This document shows positions 9,398-20,580 of a stretch of DNA of 64,000 nt, one piece after another. Below the pieces are notes generated by a model, which saw only the letters and a program-made list of their open reading frames with translations, searched no databases and was not told the origin of the DNA. The stretch is taken from the NCBI GenBank assembly GCA_037127315.1, contig JBBBDQ010001688.1:396001-460000 (forward strand), given 5' to 3'. The DNA is from Ascarosepion bandense (taxonomy: Eukaryota > Mollusca > Cephalopoda > Sepiida > Sepiidae). Numbering within the stretch: position 1 is the stretch's first letter; every line of letters starts with the position of its first letter. A program made the position numbers and the translations under genes.

Positions 9398-10228
9398 ATT
9401 TTTATTATTTTAAATCGCCCAAGAAAATGAAATTTCATCATTTAATGATTCATAAATCGCTGTTATGCCGTTAACCATACAAAATTTAATGATCCTAAGT
9501 TACTGACTATCATCAATCGGAATCCCAAGTTCATTATCGTCAAACATGGCAATAGACTCGCGTTCGGGTTCTTACCGTTTTTTGTAAAAATCAATAGAAT
9601 TAGAAATAAAGAAACAAAAAAAACAATACTACTTTTCATAAAGATTCATTCTTATCCTCTTCATTAACCTCATCACTAGATACATACTGAAATATTAAAG
9701 CCACACCATGCAATATTTGTTAGGTTCCTAATGGCACCATCTTAGATTATGTTCAAATTCAAATTCGGTAGCATCATTTCTAGACAGAAATTAATAGAAC
9801 TTTCATCTTGATTGAACAAACGGTTCAGAAGTTATGACAAATTGAAATTTGCTTAAATTTACATGTCGCAAGCCAGAAGCATCAATTTGTCAACTTTGGC
9901 ATTTCATAACATTAAGAAGATATCAAATGGAAATGTTATACCCCTACAGCTGCTACCTTCCAATCTAATTTATGTTAAAAGTGATTCAGAAGTTGTAGAA
10001 CCACCCATTCGCAGAAAATAGCTTTGAAAGGCGAGGGTTTCATTTAGCTGTACCTAGGAATTAAATTTACGGCGTTAAAGTAAATATTCAGCTCGATTTT
10101 TTTCCTTTGATTTGCTCCCAATTTGTGTCACATTCAAGGACTGAGTATAAGAAAGTTTCTGTTATATCAGAACATAAGCTGATTATAGAAAAGACACAAA
10201 ATATGTTTTCTTTAAAAGCAGGAAAAAT
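9398..10228. other. unassigned AT-rich sequence
   Basis: No open frame of note, no repeat copy and no fold recognised. Confidence 0.5.
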
Positions 10229-10795
10229 GAAAGTACATAAATTGGTGAATTATAGTTTTATTGCTCGCCTTTTTATAATCATTTTACCACAACTAAGGCA
10301 AAACTACGGCTAAGTGGCAATGGGGAAAAGACTATGAGTAAAAAATGATGGTACATAAATTGGTGAATTATCGTTTTATTGCTCGCCTTTTTATAATAAT
10401 TTTACCACAAGTAAGGCAAAACTACGGCTAAGTGCCAATGGGGAAAAGACTATGAGTAAAAAATGAAAGTACATAAATTGGTGAATTATAGTTTTATTGC
10501 TCGCCTTTTTATAATAATTTTACCACAAGTAAGGCAAAACTACGGCTAAGTGCCAATGGGGAAAAGACTATGAGTAAAAAATGAAAGTACATAAATTGGT
10601 GAATTATAGTTTTATTGCTCGCCTTTTTATAATAATTTTACCACAACTAAGGCAAAACCAAGTGGGAATGGGTGAAAGACGATGAGTAAAAAATAATGGT
10701 GCATAAATTGGTGAATTATAGTTTTAGTGTTCACCTTTTTTAATCATTTCAACACAAGTAAGGCAAAGCCACGTCTAAGGGTGAAAGACTATGAA
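10229..10795. repeat. 118-bp tandem repeat, about five copies
   Basis: The words GTACATAAATTGGTG begin units at 10233, 10351, 10469, 10587 and 10699 (spacing 118, 118, 118, 112). The first four copies are about 97 percent alike; the last is shorter and diverged. The unit contains TTTATAATCATTTTACCACA and AAGGCAAA, which resembles the reverse complement of the LINE tail found at 14310 and 39595. The array may therefore have grown from a tail fragment. Confidence 0.93.
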
Positions 10796-10950
10796 GGAAA
10801 ACTAATATTAGAGTGAGAAGACAATAAAAGAAAAACCGCTTTCGATGTGTAAATCCTCAGAGTCATAGCAAAGGTTATCCTTATTTGAACATTGGGAATT
10901 GACGCTACAAAATTATAAAGAGCTGTGCTAAATAACAAAAAACACATCAC

Positions 10951-11051
10951 TTTTTCTTCGAGTTTTATGTACAATCCATTTTAGCTGTTGCTGCTGTTGG
11001 TATAACAGCAGCAACAGCTAAAATGGATTGTACATAAAACTCGAAGAAAAA
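10951..11051. repeat. perfect hairpin, 48-bp arms, 5-base loop
   Basis: Positions 10951-10998 are the exact reverse complement of 11004-11051; the loop is GGTAT. The arm contains TTTTAGCTGTTGCTGCTGTT. This is too long and too exact to be chance and implies recent formation or strong constraint. See the finding for possible meanings. Confidence 0.95.
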
Positions 11052-11194
11052 ATAATGCCGCAATCAAGATATTAATGTTTTATGTCCCTTCAAGTAATAG
11101 GTTAGCAACGAAGCCCCTGTCAGGCCTAAAAAGAGCGATAACAGCTATTACACTTGAGAAACCTGCTTTTCTAAGTCCAGTTCCCTTTTCTTTG

Positions 11195-11940
11195 CTTTAA
11201 GTGCGTCCAGTTCGTTTTTTATCTTTCAGGAAATTGTCCAACATTCGCTGCCATATAGGAGGACAGATATCACATAGCAGTCCAGTCCTCTTTTCTTTGT
11301 TTCTGGTGCTTCGAGTCCTTCCTTCATGTTTGAGGAGATTGTCCAGCATTCGCTGCCATATACAAGGACAGATATCACATAGCTGTCTAGTCCTCTTTTC
11401 TTTGTTTCTGGTGCTTCGAGTACTTCCTTCATCTTTGAGGAAATTGTCCAGCATTCGCTGCCATATATGACAGATATCACATAGCAGTCCAGTCCTCTTT
11501 GTTTCTGGTGCTTCGAGTCATTCCTTCATCTTTGAGAAAATTGTCCAGCATTCGCTCCCATATAGGAGGACAGATATCACATGGCAGTCCAGTCCTCATT
11601 TCTTGTTTCTGGTGCTTCGAGTACTTCCTTCACCTTTTGGAAATTGCCCAACATTCGCTGCCATATAGAAGGACAGATATCACATAGCAGTCCTTTCCTC
11701 TTTTCTTTGTTTCTGGTGCTTCGAGTCATTCCTTCATCTTTGAGGAAATTGTCCAACATTCGCTGCCATATAGAAGGACAGATATCACACAGCAGTCCAG
11801 TCCTCATTTCCTTGTTTCTGGTGCTTCGAGTCCTTCCTTCATCTTTGAGGAGATTGTCCAGCATTCGATGCCATATAAAATGACAGATATCACATAGCAG
11901 TCCAGTCCTTTTTTCTTTATTCCTGGTGCTTCGAGTATGA
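11195..11940 (-). repeat. 105-bp tandem array derived from LINE coding sequence
   Basis: Seven units of about 105 bases; the marker GCTGCCATATA recurs at intervals of 97-106. On the minus strand each unit encodes GLDCYVISVLLYGSECWTIS, SKMKEGLEAPETKKR. The same protein words (RVLDCYVMSVLQYGSEC) occur once in the RTE-like LINE at 29.34 kb, just after the reverse transcriptase. The unit is a 35-codon piece of that ORF, and 105 is divisible by three. Frameshifts occur between some copies. It is a protein-derived minisatellite, not a gene. Confidence 0.88.
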
Positions 11941-12179
11941 TATTTATGTTACTAAATTGTAATGATGTACTTTATATAATTACTATTTTAATAGTATAAT
12001 ATATAACACTTTAATGTATGTTTTGATATTTCTAAATATGATTATATTACTTATGATATTGTAATAATTTTAATACAGAGATACTTAGTATTTTAGTATT
12101 CATTGAAAGATTCTATTAACAACTGATTTTCAAAAAAATTATTTTTTTATTTATAAAAGTTTGCTTAATATATGTACAC
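11941..12179. other. AT-rich unassigned sequence
   Basis: Very AT-rich; no feature recognised. Confidence 0.5.
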
Positions 12180-13055
12180 ATTATTTCGATAAAGTTTGAA
12201 ACGAAAATCTATTTCGCTTTATCATTCACACATATACTAACTTTACTGAGTCATAAGCACACACATTCATCTATGGTTCTCTTATACACGTATTTTATTT
12301 TAAAAAAGAAAATCGTCCATCGCCGAAGACTTTTATACATTACTTCGCTACAATTTTGAATGGAAATGCATTTCGCTTTGTCGTTCTCACACATCCTAGC
12401 GTTACCGATATAAACCCACTTAATTTTTCTATGCATTAAATACGCTTGGCACATTTATTTATTTTTGCATACATACACTTACATTTAAAAAAGCATCTAT
12501 TGCTTTTATTACACGTGGCAAACACATATAAATGAGCATAATTTTTTCTGCATTTAAAATGTTTATCTATTACTTTATCATATGTGACACGTATCTAACC
12601 AATGAAATCAAATCTCAATAAACATACTGTCTTTTTAGGTTTTTTAAAAATTAAAAAAGAACAGTATGTTGATTGGTCAGATATGTGTCATTATTTATTT
12701 ATTTATAAAATAATACTTATATACATTACTTTGCTACAATTCTTTGAACAGAAATGTATTTCATTTTGTCATTCATACACATACTAACATTATCAATATA
12801 TAAACGCACTTAATTTGTCTATAGTTTAAATAGACATGACACATGCATTATTTTTGCATACATACACTTACATTTTTAAAAAAAATTATTGCTTTTATTA
12901 CAGGTGGCACACACGTATAAATGGGCGTAAGTTTTTTCTGCATTTAAAAATGTTCATCTACTGCTTTATTACATGTGGCACGTATCTAACCAATGAAATC
13001 AAACTTCACTCAACATACTGTCGCTTTTGATTTTTTCAAATTTAAAAAGAAATTA
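12180..13055. repeat. diverged direct duplication, about 385 bp spacing
   Basis: 12334-12660 and 12720-13050 share ordered blocks such as TTTTTGCATACATACACTTA, TTGCTTTTATTACA.GTGGCA, TTTTTTCTGCATTTAAAA and CGTATCTAACCAATGAAATC. A partial third copy lies at about 12185-12250. Near 12583-12692 the sequence ACCAATGAAATC...AACATACTGT is repeated inverted as ACAGTATGTTGATTGGT. Function unknown. Confidence 0.8.
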
Positions 13056-13204
13056 AATCATTCGTCTTTAAAAAAAAATTTGTTAGGAATCTTGTTAAAG
13101 TGAAACATGTCAGATGACACTTTTAAATTAAAGACATTTTTCCTACCTGTTCTTTACTTATTCTATTCATTTTGTCGGATTTCAATACATATATTAAACT
13201 CATT

Positions 13205-13262
13205 CAATAATATGTGTATGTATGTATGTATGTATGTATGTATGTATGTATGTATGTATGTA
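13205..13262. repeat. (TATG)n microsatellite
   Basis: About 14 TATG units in a row. Confidence 0.96.
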
Positions 13263-14024
13263 TTGCTTTTGTAGATAAATGAATAAACCTTGTCACTGGC
13301 AACATGGAAATATATATAAACGAATAGTATGACAGGTTATTTGCTCCGGGTAACACAAGATATCCTTGCCAGTTATTGAATGACTGCCATCTTTTCGTTG
13401 TTTGTTTTGATAATTATGTACCTATATACAAACAGGTGCCTTTGGCGTTCATGCCTACATAACAGATAATGTAAATGATTTACTTAAAGATATTCGTGAC
13501 GTATTTTCGAGACATTGTCTACGTACGTTCGGTTAGATACGTAAGATGACACCCATCCACCCAACACACACATAGGTACATGCACAAACTTACGCACACA
13601 CACACACAAATATGCATGTGGAGTGATGGAGAAAGGAAGAGAACAACAGGTGAATGAAAGTTTCGAAAACATACATCTTTCTATTCAGACAAATTCCCAG
13701 ATATGTCGTTATATCATCAGAAAAATGAAAGACTAGAGCAAATAACATTTTAAAATTACAAGTATTTCTTAGATGGATGCAATATTTACTCGTCTTTTTG
13801 AGAAAATATTTTTTTAGAAAAATGTATTCCTCACGACTCTTCCCGGAATATTGTTTCTCTTCCTCTGACTTTACCTCAACGTTCAGTTAAACTCTTCATT
13901 CTGTTTGTTCTTTTAATACAGTGAATTCTCCCAAGAATTTAGGATGGCAAGAAGTTCATTGAAGTTAATTGACTGTTTCTTGAAGACGTTATTTTTTTTT
14001 TCTTGATTAATTAATGTTGTTGAT
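13263..14024. other. unassigned sequence
   Basis: A short CA-rich run is at 13564-13608. No gene or repeat copy was recognised. Confidence 0.45.
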
Positions 14025-14340
14025 TTTATTGAACAGGTGTAGAGACTCATCCCTTGTTCCCTGTTTAGGGTGTGGTTTCCGGCTTTCTCTTTTCCAATCT
14101 TTTCACTTTCTTTTTTGTTTATGTTTTTTTTTTTTTCAATTGGAGTAGATAGACTGAACTATCACCCGGTTCACACTCCACCCACGTCTATTGAACAGGT
14201 GTAGAGGCTCACCTCTTGTTCCCTTTTTAGGATGTGGTTTCCGGCTTTCTCTTTTCCAATCTTTTCACTCTTGCGTAGCCGCCTGCACACCAGTGGCCTT
14301 ACCGCCTTGCTCGGGGTGATATGATTAAAAAAAAATAACA
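14025..14340 (+). mobile_element. dimeric short retro-repeat with LINE-type tail
   Basis: Two head-to-tail copies of a block with TTGAACAGGTGTAGAG, TCATCCCTTGTTCCCTGTTT, GATGTGGTTTCCGGCTTTCT and CTTTTCCAATCTTTTCACT, separated by a T-rich linker. The second copy ends with ACCGCCTTGCTCGGGGTGAT, ATGATTAAAAA, the tail shared with the CR1/Jockey-like LINE. The same two-copy arrangement is at 39262-39616, and a single end at 20862-20957. It is probably mobilised by that LINE. Confidence 0.75.
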
Positions 14341-14914
14341 TACAGGGTGGAGAATATCTTATGCAACCAAGAAAATTTCAATTTACCACATTAAGAAAAA
14401 TGACAATTCAAAAATAGTTGTTTTCATTTAATTCTATCGGCATTACTATTCCGCTTGACAGGTTCTTACTCAATGTGACCCCTTATGGCCTTAATTACCT
14501 TCTGAAGATGCTTGAAAAATGAAGAGGTCGAGTCTGGCATAGTTTTTGGTCGATTTCTGCCCATACTCAAAAGAGTGCTCGCCTCAGACCACCCAGGTTT
14601 TTGAGGATTTTTGCACAAACATTTGACTCAAGGATGGATCATATAGAGTCGTCCGTACTATTTAAATCTGGAAATAATTTTCAATTGTTCAGAAATTGCA
14701 GTGTTGCTCGTTCCCTATCGATAAAGATTGATTATTGTTTTCACCTTGTTTATTAATGCTGTTCAAAATATGATTCCAATCGATCAAATTTTAACAGAAA
14801 CCTGTAAAGAATAAGCAAAATATTAATACAACCCCAAAATTTAATTACGAGAGCAGTTATATACTGGTTAAAATTTGAAAATAACGCCCATCGCAAAACA
14901 TATTTCCCACCCTA
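14341..14914 (-). mobile_element. short Tc1/mariner-type element, internally deleted
   Basis: The ends are inverted repeats: CAGGGTGGAGAATATCTTATGC-like at left and its mirror AGGGTGGGAAATATGTTTTGC at right, each next to TA. Minus-strand translation gives ISEQLKIISRFK and, after stops, PDSTSSFFKHLQKVIKAIRG, HIE, the usual end of a Tc1-type transposase; the rest of the protein is deleted. It lies immediately after the A-tail of the preceding repeat. Confidence 0.72.
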
Positions 14915-15124
14915 TATGAATGGATTATTTCATTCCGGAATCTAAATAGTGAAATTAAATGCACTCCTTCTACTAAGATAAAATATCTAGTTAGTCATTT
15001 TGCTTTTAAAATTTATTGTTGGTAACTCTACTATTGCTAGTATTTTTACTATAAAAAATTATTCTTACAATTTTTTCAGTGTTTTGATTTTGTTTGGGTG
15101 TTCCTTATTTCCTTATATCTGCAA

Positions 15125-15260
15125 CCCTAATAGGTGCTATGAGACCGGGTCAGGGGGGGACGTAGCAATTAAGAGGTGGTTCCACACTCCCCAGAACTTC
15201 CCATCTTCCTCTCAGATGCCTTGCTGCCAGATGTGGTTTATCGTCATACCCAGAAACACC
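15125..15260 (+). repeat. unclassified dispersed repeat, copy 1
   Basis: Shares ordered blocks with 49640-49775: GGTGCTA..A, CGGGTCAGGG, AGCAATTAAGAGGTGGTTC, CTTGCTGC and ACCCAGAAAC. Two copies in one window imply a dispersed family. No coding frame is conserved. Confidence 0.65.
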
Positions 15261-15599
15261 TTGGAGACGTGTCCGAAGAATGTACCGAATGTTAAAGGGC
15301 ATCATATCTCGCTTTCATTTTCATTTTATTTTTTCAGTATTTACATAATGAAGAGCAGCGTTTTCATGCAGTTTTTAGGTTTAGACGAAGCGTTTTTCAA
15401 ATAAGCCAATTGTTTTACTATATTTTAATCTCTATTTCTCTCTAGAGCGTAGGTGACCCTGGTTCGCAACATCTTCCAGGATCTCTAAGCGACATTGAAT
15501 TCTTTACCACTCATCATTACTCTGGTCCTGATATCCATTCATACAAACGTCTTATCTACATTATTCACAGTTTCCATCTTCTCTTGCCTTTAACTTACC

Positions 15600-16615
15600 T
15601 TGTGAGTGTTAATTTTTCACGCCTTTCATACTTGAAATATCAAATTTATTTTTATGGCTCACAAAACTACCCTACGGGTATCCCTCAAGGCTCTATCTTA
15701 GGTCTCACGCTCTTTCTGATCTACATTAATGATCTCCCCGATGCCATAAGATCCCAAGTAGGTATGTACGCCGATGACAACACAGTTTACTCTCGCCTTG
15801 ACCAAAAATCTGGTGTGGGCGACAAAACGAACCTCGCTGCCGAGCTTGAGAAGGACCTTCAATCCATAGTGGACTGGGGTAGGAAATGGCTCGTAAATTG
15901 TAATGCTTCCAAAACGAAGCTGCTATCAATTAACCATCATAGAAAATCGCACCTACCTCCCATTAGCATGGAACAGGCTTGCCTCCCAGAGAATAAATCA
16001 CTACGCCTCCTTGGTCTCACACTCTCAGCGGACTTCAAGTGGAATGACTATATCGAATTCATTGCTAAATCCGCTGCTGTAAAAGTCGGCTCTCTGCGCA
16101 GGACCCGGAAGTTTTTCCCGCCTGAATCTATCCTGCACATTTATAAATCTACCATCCGCCCGTGAATTGAATACTGATGCCACATCTGGTCAGGTGCTCC
16201 TGCTATTCTCCTTGGGGATCTTGACAAAATACAACGAAGAATCTGTAATGTGATCGATACCGACGTGGCAGACCGGCTGCAGTCACTCTCTCACCGGCGT
16301 GACGTAGCTTCCCTGTGCCTCTACTATAAATACTTTCACGGCTTCTGCTCCGATGAACATAGATCACTGGTGCCCCGTAGGTATGAATTTGCACGAGATA
16401 CAAGATTAGCAACTAAGTCCCACCCTTTTACAGTGAAACAGATAAGATGTAACCGCAATTTCCACTCCAACAGCTTCTTTTCTCGCACTTCCCGCCTGTG
16501 GAATTCATTTCCGTACACTTGCTTCCTCGACAGCTACAATCTCCAGGAGTTTAAATGTAAGGTCAACAGTGGCAGTGAAATGCATTGCTTTGGGTGAAAT
16601 GATTTTAAAAAAAGT
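15600..16615 (+). pseudogene. CR1/Jockey-like LINE, reverse transcriptase to 3' end
   Basis: A 5'-truncated LINE. Translation gives YPTGIPQGSILGLTLFLIYI, NDLPDAI and VGMYADDNTVYSRLD with the catalytic YADD box, then WGRKWLVNCNASKTKLLSIN, LRLLGLTLSADFKWNDYIE and SLRRTRKFFPPESILHIYKS. After a stop near 16165 it continues IQRRICNVIDTDVADRLQSL, SHRRDVASLCLYYKYFHGF, CSDEHRSLVPRRYEFARDT and SFFSRTSRLWNSFPYTCF. Two stops lie at IRP.IEY.CH. It ends TTGGGTGAAATGATTTTAAA. Related fragments lie at 27131, 46240, 59267 (minus), 60150 and 61547 (minus). The clade assignment is by motif only. Confidence 0.85.
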
Positions 16616-16620
16616 ATTGT

Positions 16621-16770
16621 TTTTATAACCATTTCTTTTCAAGCAAGGCAATAAAGGCACTAAAACGCATGGGGGGGGGGGTCACTGGGTATTAGCAAAT
16701 ATGTGGAAAATACTATTAAGAATAAAGAACAATAAATGAATTAAGAAGACAAAAGATAACAATTGACACA
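16621..16770 (-). mobile_element. A/T-rich tail element, reversed, copy 1
   Basis: Begins with the reverse of the LINE-type tail (CAAGCAAGGCAATAAAGGCA) and shares later words with 19598-19740 (GCACTAA.AC, AATTGACA). A run of nine G follows at about 16673. Too short to classify. Confidence 0.5.
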
Positions 16771-16784
16771 TAGCCAAGTATATA

Positions 16785-17080
16785 GAAACGTTGGTTGGAT
16801 CCAGTGACTTGACCCAAAGAGTTGTGAGTTCAATACCGGTGACAGTAGCGGCGAACAAAAAAAAAATTGGAGAATTGATTTAAAGGGCGGTAACTAACAC
16901 CGAGACATCTGGATGTAGCTTGACTCCTGGAACATTCTACTCCCGCGTGCGAAATAAGGGATTCAGTTCGAAATTACAATTACCTGAAGAAGGTCGGTGC
17001 GGCAGAAATGTCGTGAATATCGCAACAAAGAGAAGGATAACAACCCGAATAATGTAGCTAGTGTTAATGACGATTGACAT
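16785..17080 (+). mobile_element. tRNA-headed repeat with hammerhead-like hairpin, copy 1
   Basis: A tRNA-like head (GTTGTGAGTTCAATACCGG, B-box-like) is followed about 130 bases later by TACCTGAAGAAGGTCGG, GAAATGTCGTGAATATCGC and AACAACCCGAATAATGTA. The same head-to-body order is present on the minus strand at 62345-62005; body copies alone are at 56393 (minus) and 56520. Confidence 0.6.
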
Positions 17081-17154
17081 TGCATATAGATTTGCCTGAA
17101 GAGAGTTTCACACGTGGTAAATTCAATAGAATAATATCATTATCACATAATTTA

Positions 17155-17490
17155 GGAGGCACGGCAGAGTAGCGGCTTGGCTTGAAGAATCAGGGAGTTC
17201 GAATTTTAATGGAATTTATTACACTCGCTTACTTTCTTGGGAAAGGCATGAAACCATCTTTTCTCTTTCTCCCCCCCCCCCACCAGCTATGGATAAAAAT
17301 CAGAACAGACCGGATTCTGTAGTCTTAGTTGGCAACCAGTTTACCACAGTAAGAATTGTCAACCTAGCGGGAAATTTTTCACGGTTGTGGACCGGTTGTG
17401 GAGTCAAAAAGTCCCATGAAACTTTTACAAGACGGATCAACCTGTCTAGGGTGAATTCCGCCACTGGTACAAGTAACAGAACTTACGGTG
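17155..17490 (+). mobile_element. diverged family-1 SINE
   Basis: GGCACGGCAGAGTAGCGGCT and GGGAGTTCGAATTTTAATGG look like degenerate A and B boxes. Body words AGCTATGGATAAAAATCAGA, CTTAGTTGGCAACCAGTTTA and ACCTAGCGGGA align with family 1. It contains a ten-C run near 17272. Confidence 0.65.
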
Positions 17491-18074
17491 AGTACTAGTC
17501 ATTTAAACTGTAAAATAATGAGACCTAGCTGCCAATCTAGTACTGAGCTTAAATTTGTAAACTTAAAACTTAACAAATATCATCTGAATTTAGGGTTACA
17601 TCTGAACGCAACCAGATATTTTTTTTAGTTTTGCGTTTTCATAATAAATACTTTTTAATCGCCAGTGATCAAATTGTAGCGTTTTCTTGCTATGGACAAA
17701 GAAAGATAAGGACAATTTTTTGCCGTTTCCTTATAAGGAAATATATATCACGTTTAAATCTATTTCGTTTCTCTAGTTCTCTTTCCAATATTGATGGCGG
17801 ATTTTCTTAAAAAACAAACCTTTTGTTTGTATGCAAACGTCAACGACGTGATTGTGTCTTCATCTTCTCCTCAAGTTGCACATGTGATGAACTTGTTTTT
17901 GAAAGTTCTCAAGGGAGGTGGTTTCTCTTACTTGGCACAGTTCTTTGTTTGGGATTCTCTTGCGTGGTTTTAAGAAGAATGGCCCTTGTTAACAACTGCA
18001 GGGTTCATTCAGTGGAAGAGATTTTTAATCATTGATCGGAGAAAAGAGGATCTATACAATTGACAGTTCTGTAC
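17491..18074. other. unassigned sequence
   Basis: No repeat or coding match. Two overlapping short frames at 17791-18035 show no motif. Confidence 0.45.
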
Positions 18075-19380
18075 GAGTTAACACACACAGCTACGCATAT
18101 ATTAGCGTTATGACGTTTTGTAAAATAATTAATTTCCTGTTTCTTAATCCGATGAACGTTTGTTCAAAAATAACAAAGAAAGGTTTATATTCAGTTGATA
18201 TTTTTAAAACGAGACGCCAAAGCACGAAATTTCTAAAATCGTATATAACTACTGTGACTTCCTGGAGCCTTCTTCAACTTTCTGGAACCTTATAGAACAT
18301 ATTTTTGTATATTTGTATGTTTGTATGCTATGCTAGAGTTAACACACACAGCTACGCATATATTAGCGTTATGACGTTTTGTAAAATAATTAATTTCCTG
18401 TTTCATAATCCGATGAACGTTTGTTCAAAAATAACAAAGAAAGGTTTATATTCAGTTGATATTTTTAAAACGAGACGCCAAAGCACGAAATTTCTAAAAT
18501 CGTATATAACTACTGTGACTTCCTGGAGCCTTCTTCAACTTTCTGGAACCTTATAGAACATATTTTTGTATATTTGTATGTTTGTATGCTATGCTAGAGT
18601 TAACACACACAGCTACGCATATATTAGCGTTATGACGTTTTGTAAAATAATTAATTTCCTGTTTCATAATCCGATGAACGTTTGTTCAAAAATAACAAAG
18701 AAAGGTTTATATTCAGTTGATATTTTTAAAACGAGACGCCAAAGCACGAAATTTCTAAAATCGTATATAACTACTGTGACTTCCTGGAGCCTTCTTCAAC
18801 TTTCTGGAACCTTATAGAACATATTTTTGTATATTTGTATGTTTGTATGCTATGCTAGAGTTAACACACACAGCTACGCATATATTAGCGTTATGACGTT
18901 TTGTAAAATAATTAATTTCCTGTTTCTTAATCCGATGAACGTTTGTTCAAAAATAACAAAGAAAGGTTTATATTCAGTTGATATTTTTAAAACGAGACGC
19001 CAAAGCACGAAATTTCTAAAATCGTATATAACTACTGTGACTTCCTGGAGCCTTCTTCAACTTTCTGGAACCTTATAGAACATATTTTTGTATATTTGTA
19101 TGTTTGTATGCTATGCTAGAGTTAACACACACAGCTACGCATATATTAGCGTTATGACGTTTTGTAAAATAATTAATTTCCTGTTTCATAATCCGATGAA
19201 CGTTTGTTCAAAAATAACAAAGAAAGGTTTATATTCAGTTGATATTTTTAAAACGAGACGCCAAAGCACGAAATTTCTAAAATCGTATATAACTACTGTG
19301 ACTTCCTGGAGCCTTCTTCAACTTTCTGGAACCTTATAGAACATATTTTTGTATATTTGTATGTTTGTATGCTATGCTAG
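18075..19380. repeat. 261-bp satellite, five copies, nearly identical
   Basis: Exactly five units (5 x 261 = 1305). The only difference seen is CTTAATCC in units 1 and 4 against CATAATCC in units 2, 3 and 5. Each unit has AGTTAACACACACAGCTACG, AACGAGACGCCAAAGCACGA and, near its end, CTTTCTGGAACCTTATAGAA, which resembles the heat-shock element pattern TTCnnGAAnnTTCnnGAA with one mismatch. The length is a multiple of three and an 83-codon frame recurs in each unit, but it stops before the next and shows no motif, so coding is unlikely. Confidence 0.95.
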
Positions 19381-20448
19381 AGTTATAAACTGCTAAATGT
19401 GTTAAAATACATAAGTATATACAAATACGTCATGATCAAATTAAAAAATAAAGTTTCTTAAATTAATATTTTGTTATCGTAAAATTGAATTATCGTTTTT
19501 CAAGAACTAAAAGAAATTAATGTAATTTCATTACTTTTGAAGGAAAGTACATCAATTTATGACAAAGGTACAAAAAGTTGCAAAATAATTAAGAACTAGT
19601 ATTTTTAATCAATCACCCCAAGTAAGGCAATAAAGACACTAAGACACAATGAATGTGAACAAAAGTTAAAATAGAAGTATTATTAAGGATCAAGAAGAAC
19701 AGGAGAATAATCAGGAGGACAGAGGAAAATGATTGACATTAGATTTAGATTTTTAAATATCAAAGTTAATTTCAAAGAAACAAGCTTGGAGAGAGTTTAA
19801 CAAATGAGAGAAGAAACCATTAGTATAGAACTTGCGGTCATATCAAGTCAATTCAACTGTAAATTGATAAAACATTGTTGCCAATCTAGTACTTCTCTTA
19901 AATTCATAAAGTTTTTGTACCATGACTAGGAGCTTATCTGAACCGTTTTTAGAGAAAGGTTACAAAGAAGCAACTTTACAGTAGTGATAAAATTACTTAA
20001 GCCGAGATGCCAGGTGAGGATTAATGATATTGCTGATTTTTTTAACAATCTTTAAATATGTAACAAGAGCAACGAATCATATGACACAGCAATACTTCAG
20101 ATATGGACATATGGTAGACTTAGAAATGTTAGACAGATTCTATAGAAAACAATTGTCCCGGATTCTACTTAATTGCGTCATCTATGGATAGGCACATATG
20201 TTAATACTTTTCTCCGATTATTGCCATTAGGACAGCTGCCTTTAACGTCATCACGTTCTGTCTGCTATTATGTATATTTTCTGGCCTTGAAAACCTCTCC
20301 CCTGACACAACAGGCTTTTGTTGTTCATTGTTTCTGAGGCTAAATACATTTTTGTCGGGTCACAGAAATATATTACATTCGTTGTTTTTTAACAGTGTTC
20401 GATACGTAATAAAGTAAATATTGTAGCAATATGCTTATCATTGTAGTT
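19381..20448. other. unassigned, with one reversed tail element at 19598-19740
   Basis: 19598-19740 carries AATCACCCCAAGTAAGGCAA and shares words with 16621-16770. The remainder is AT-rich with no recognised content. Confidence 0.5.
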
Positions 20449-20580
20449 TATAATAAAGACATTTTCGCTACACAAAAGCTGTCGTGTTTTGGTGCATTTC
20501 ATCCAGCACTTCATCGCCTGGTGAGGTGTTGGATATAATGCACCGAAACACGACAGCTTTTGTGTAGAGAAAAACATTTA
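20449..20580. repeat. palindrome of two inverted ribozyme-like units
   Basis: Left arm (about 20468-20502, ACACAAAAGCTGTCGTGTTT, TGGTGCATT) is the inverse of the right arm (about 20536-20568, AATGCACCGAAACACGACAG, CTTTTGTGTAG); outer bases match less well. Each arm read outwards resembles a hammerhead core. Confidence 0.85.
20515..20570 (+). ncRNA. hammerhead motif with one core substitution
   Basis: CUGGUGA at 20518-20524 (A6 is G). Stem II begins G10.1-C11.1 and has four pairs, GGUG with CACC. G12-A13-A14 is at 20545-20547. Stem III has six pairs from A15.1, ACACGA with UUGUGU (one G-U), and the triplet is GUA ending at 20566. Stem I is poor here (GAG against CGC), but the inverted partner reads GCG, which would pair. 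The partner itself has a broken CUGAUGA. Probably inactive; the family consensus may be active. Confidence 0.6.

Noticed and set aside
13705..13740. Minus-strand CTGATGA at 13.71 kb
   Set aside because: No GAAA box within reach.
15000..15404. 134-codon plus-strand frame
   Set aside because: It overlaps a dispersed repeat whose other copy (49.64 kb) does not keep the frame.
18305..19339. Four identical 83-codon frames
   Set aside because: They lie one per 261-bp satellite unit, end at the same stop, have no motif, and follow from repeat identity.
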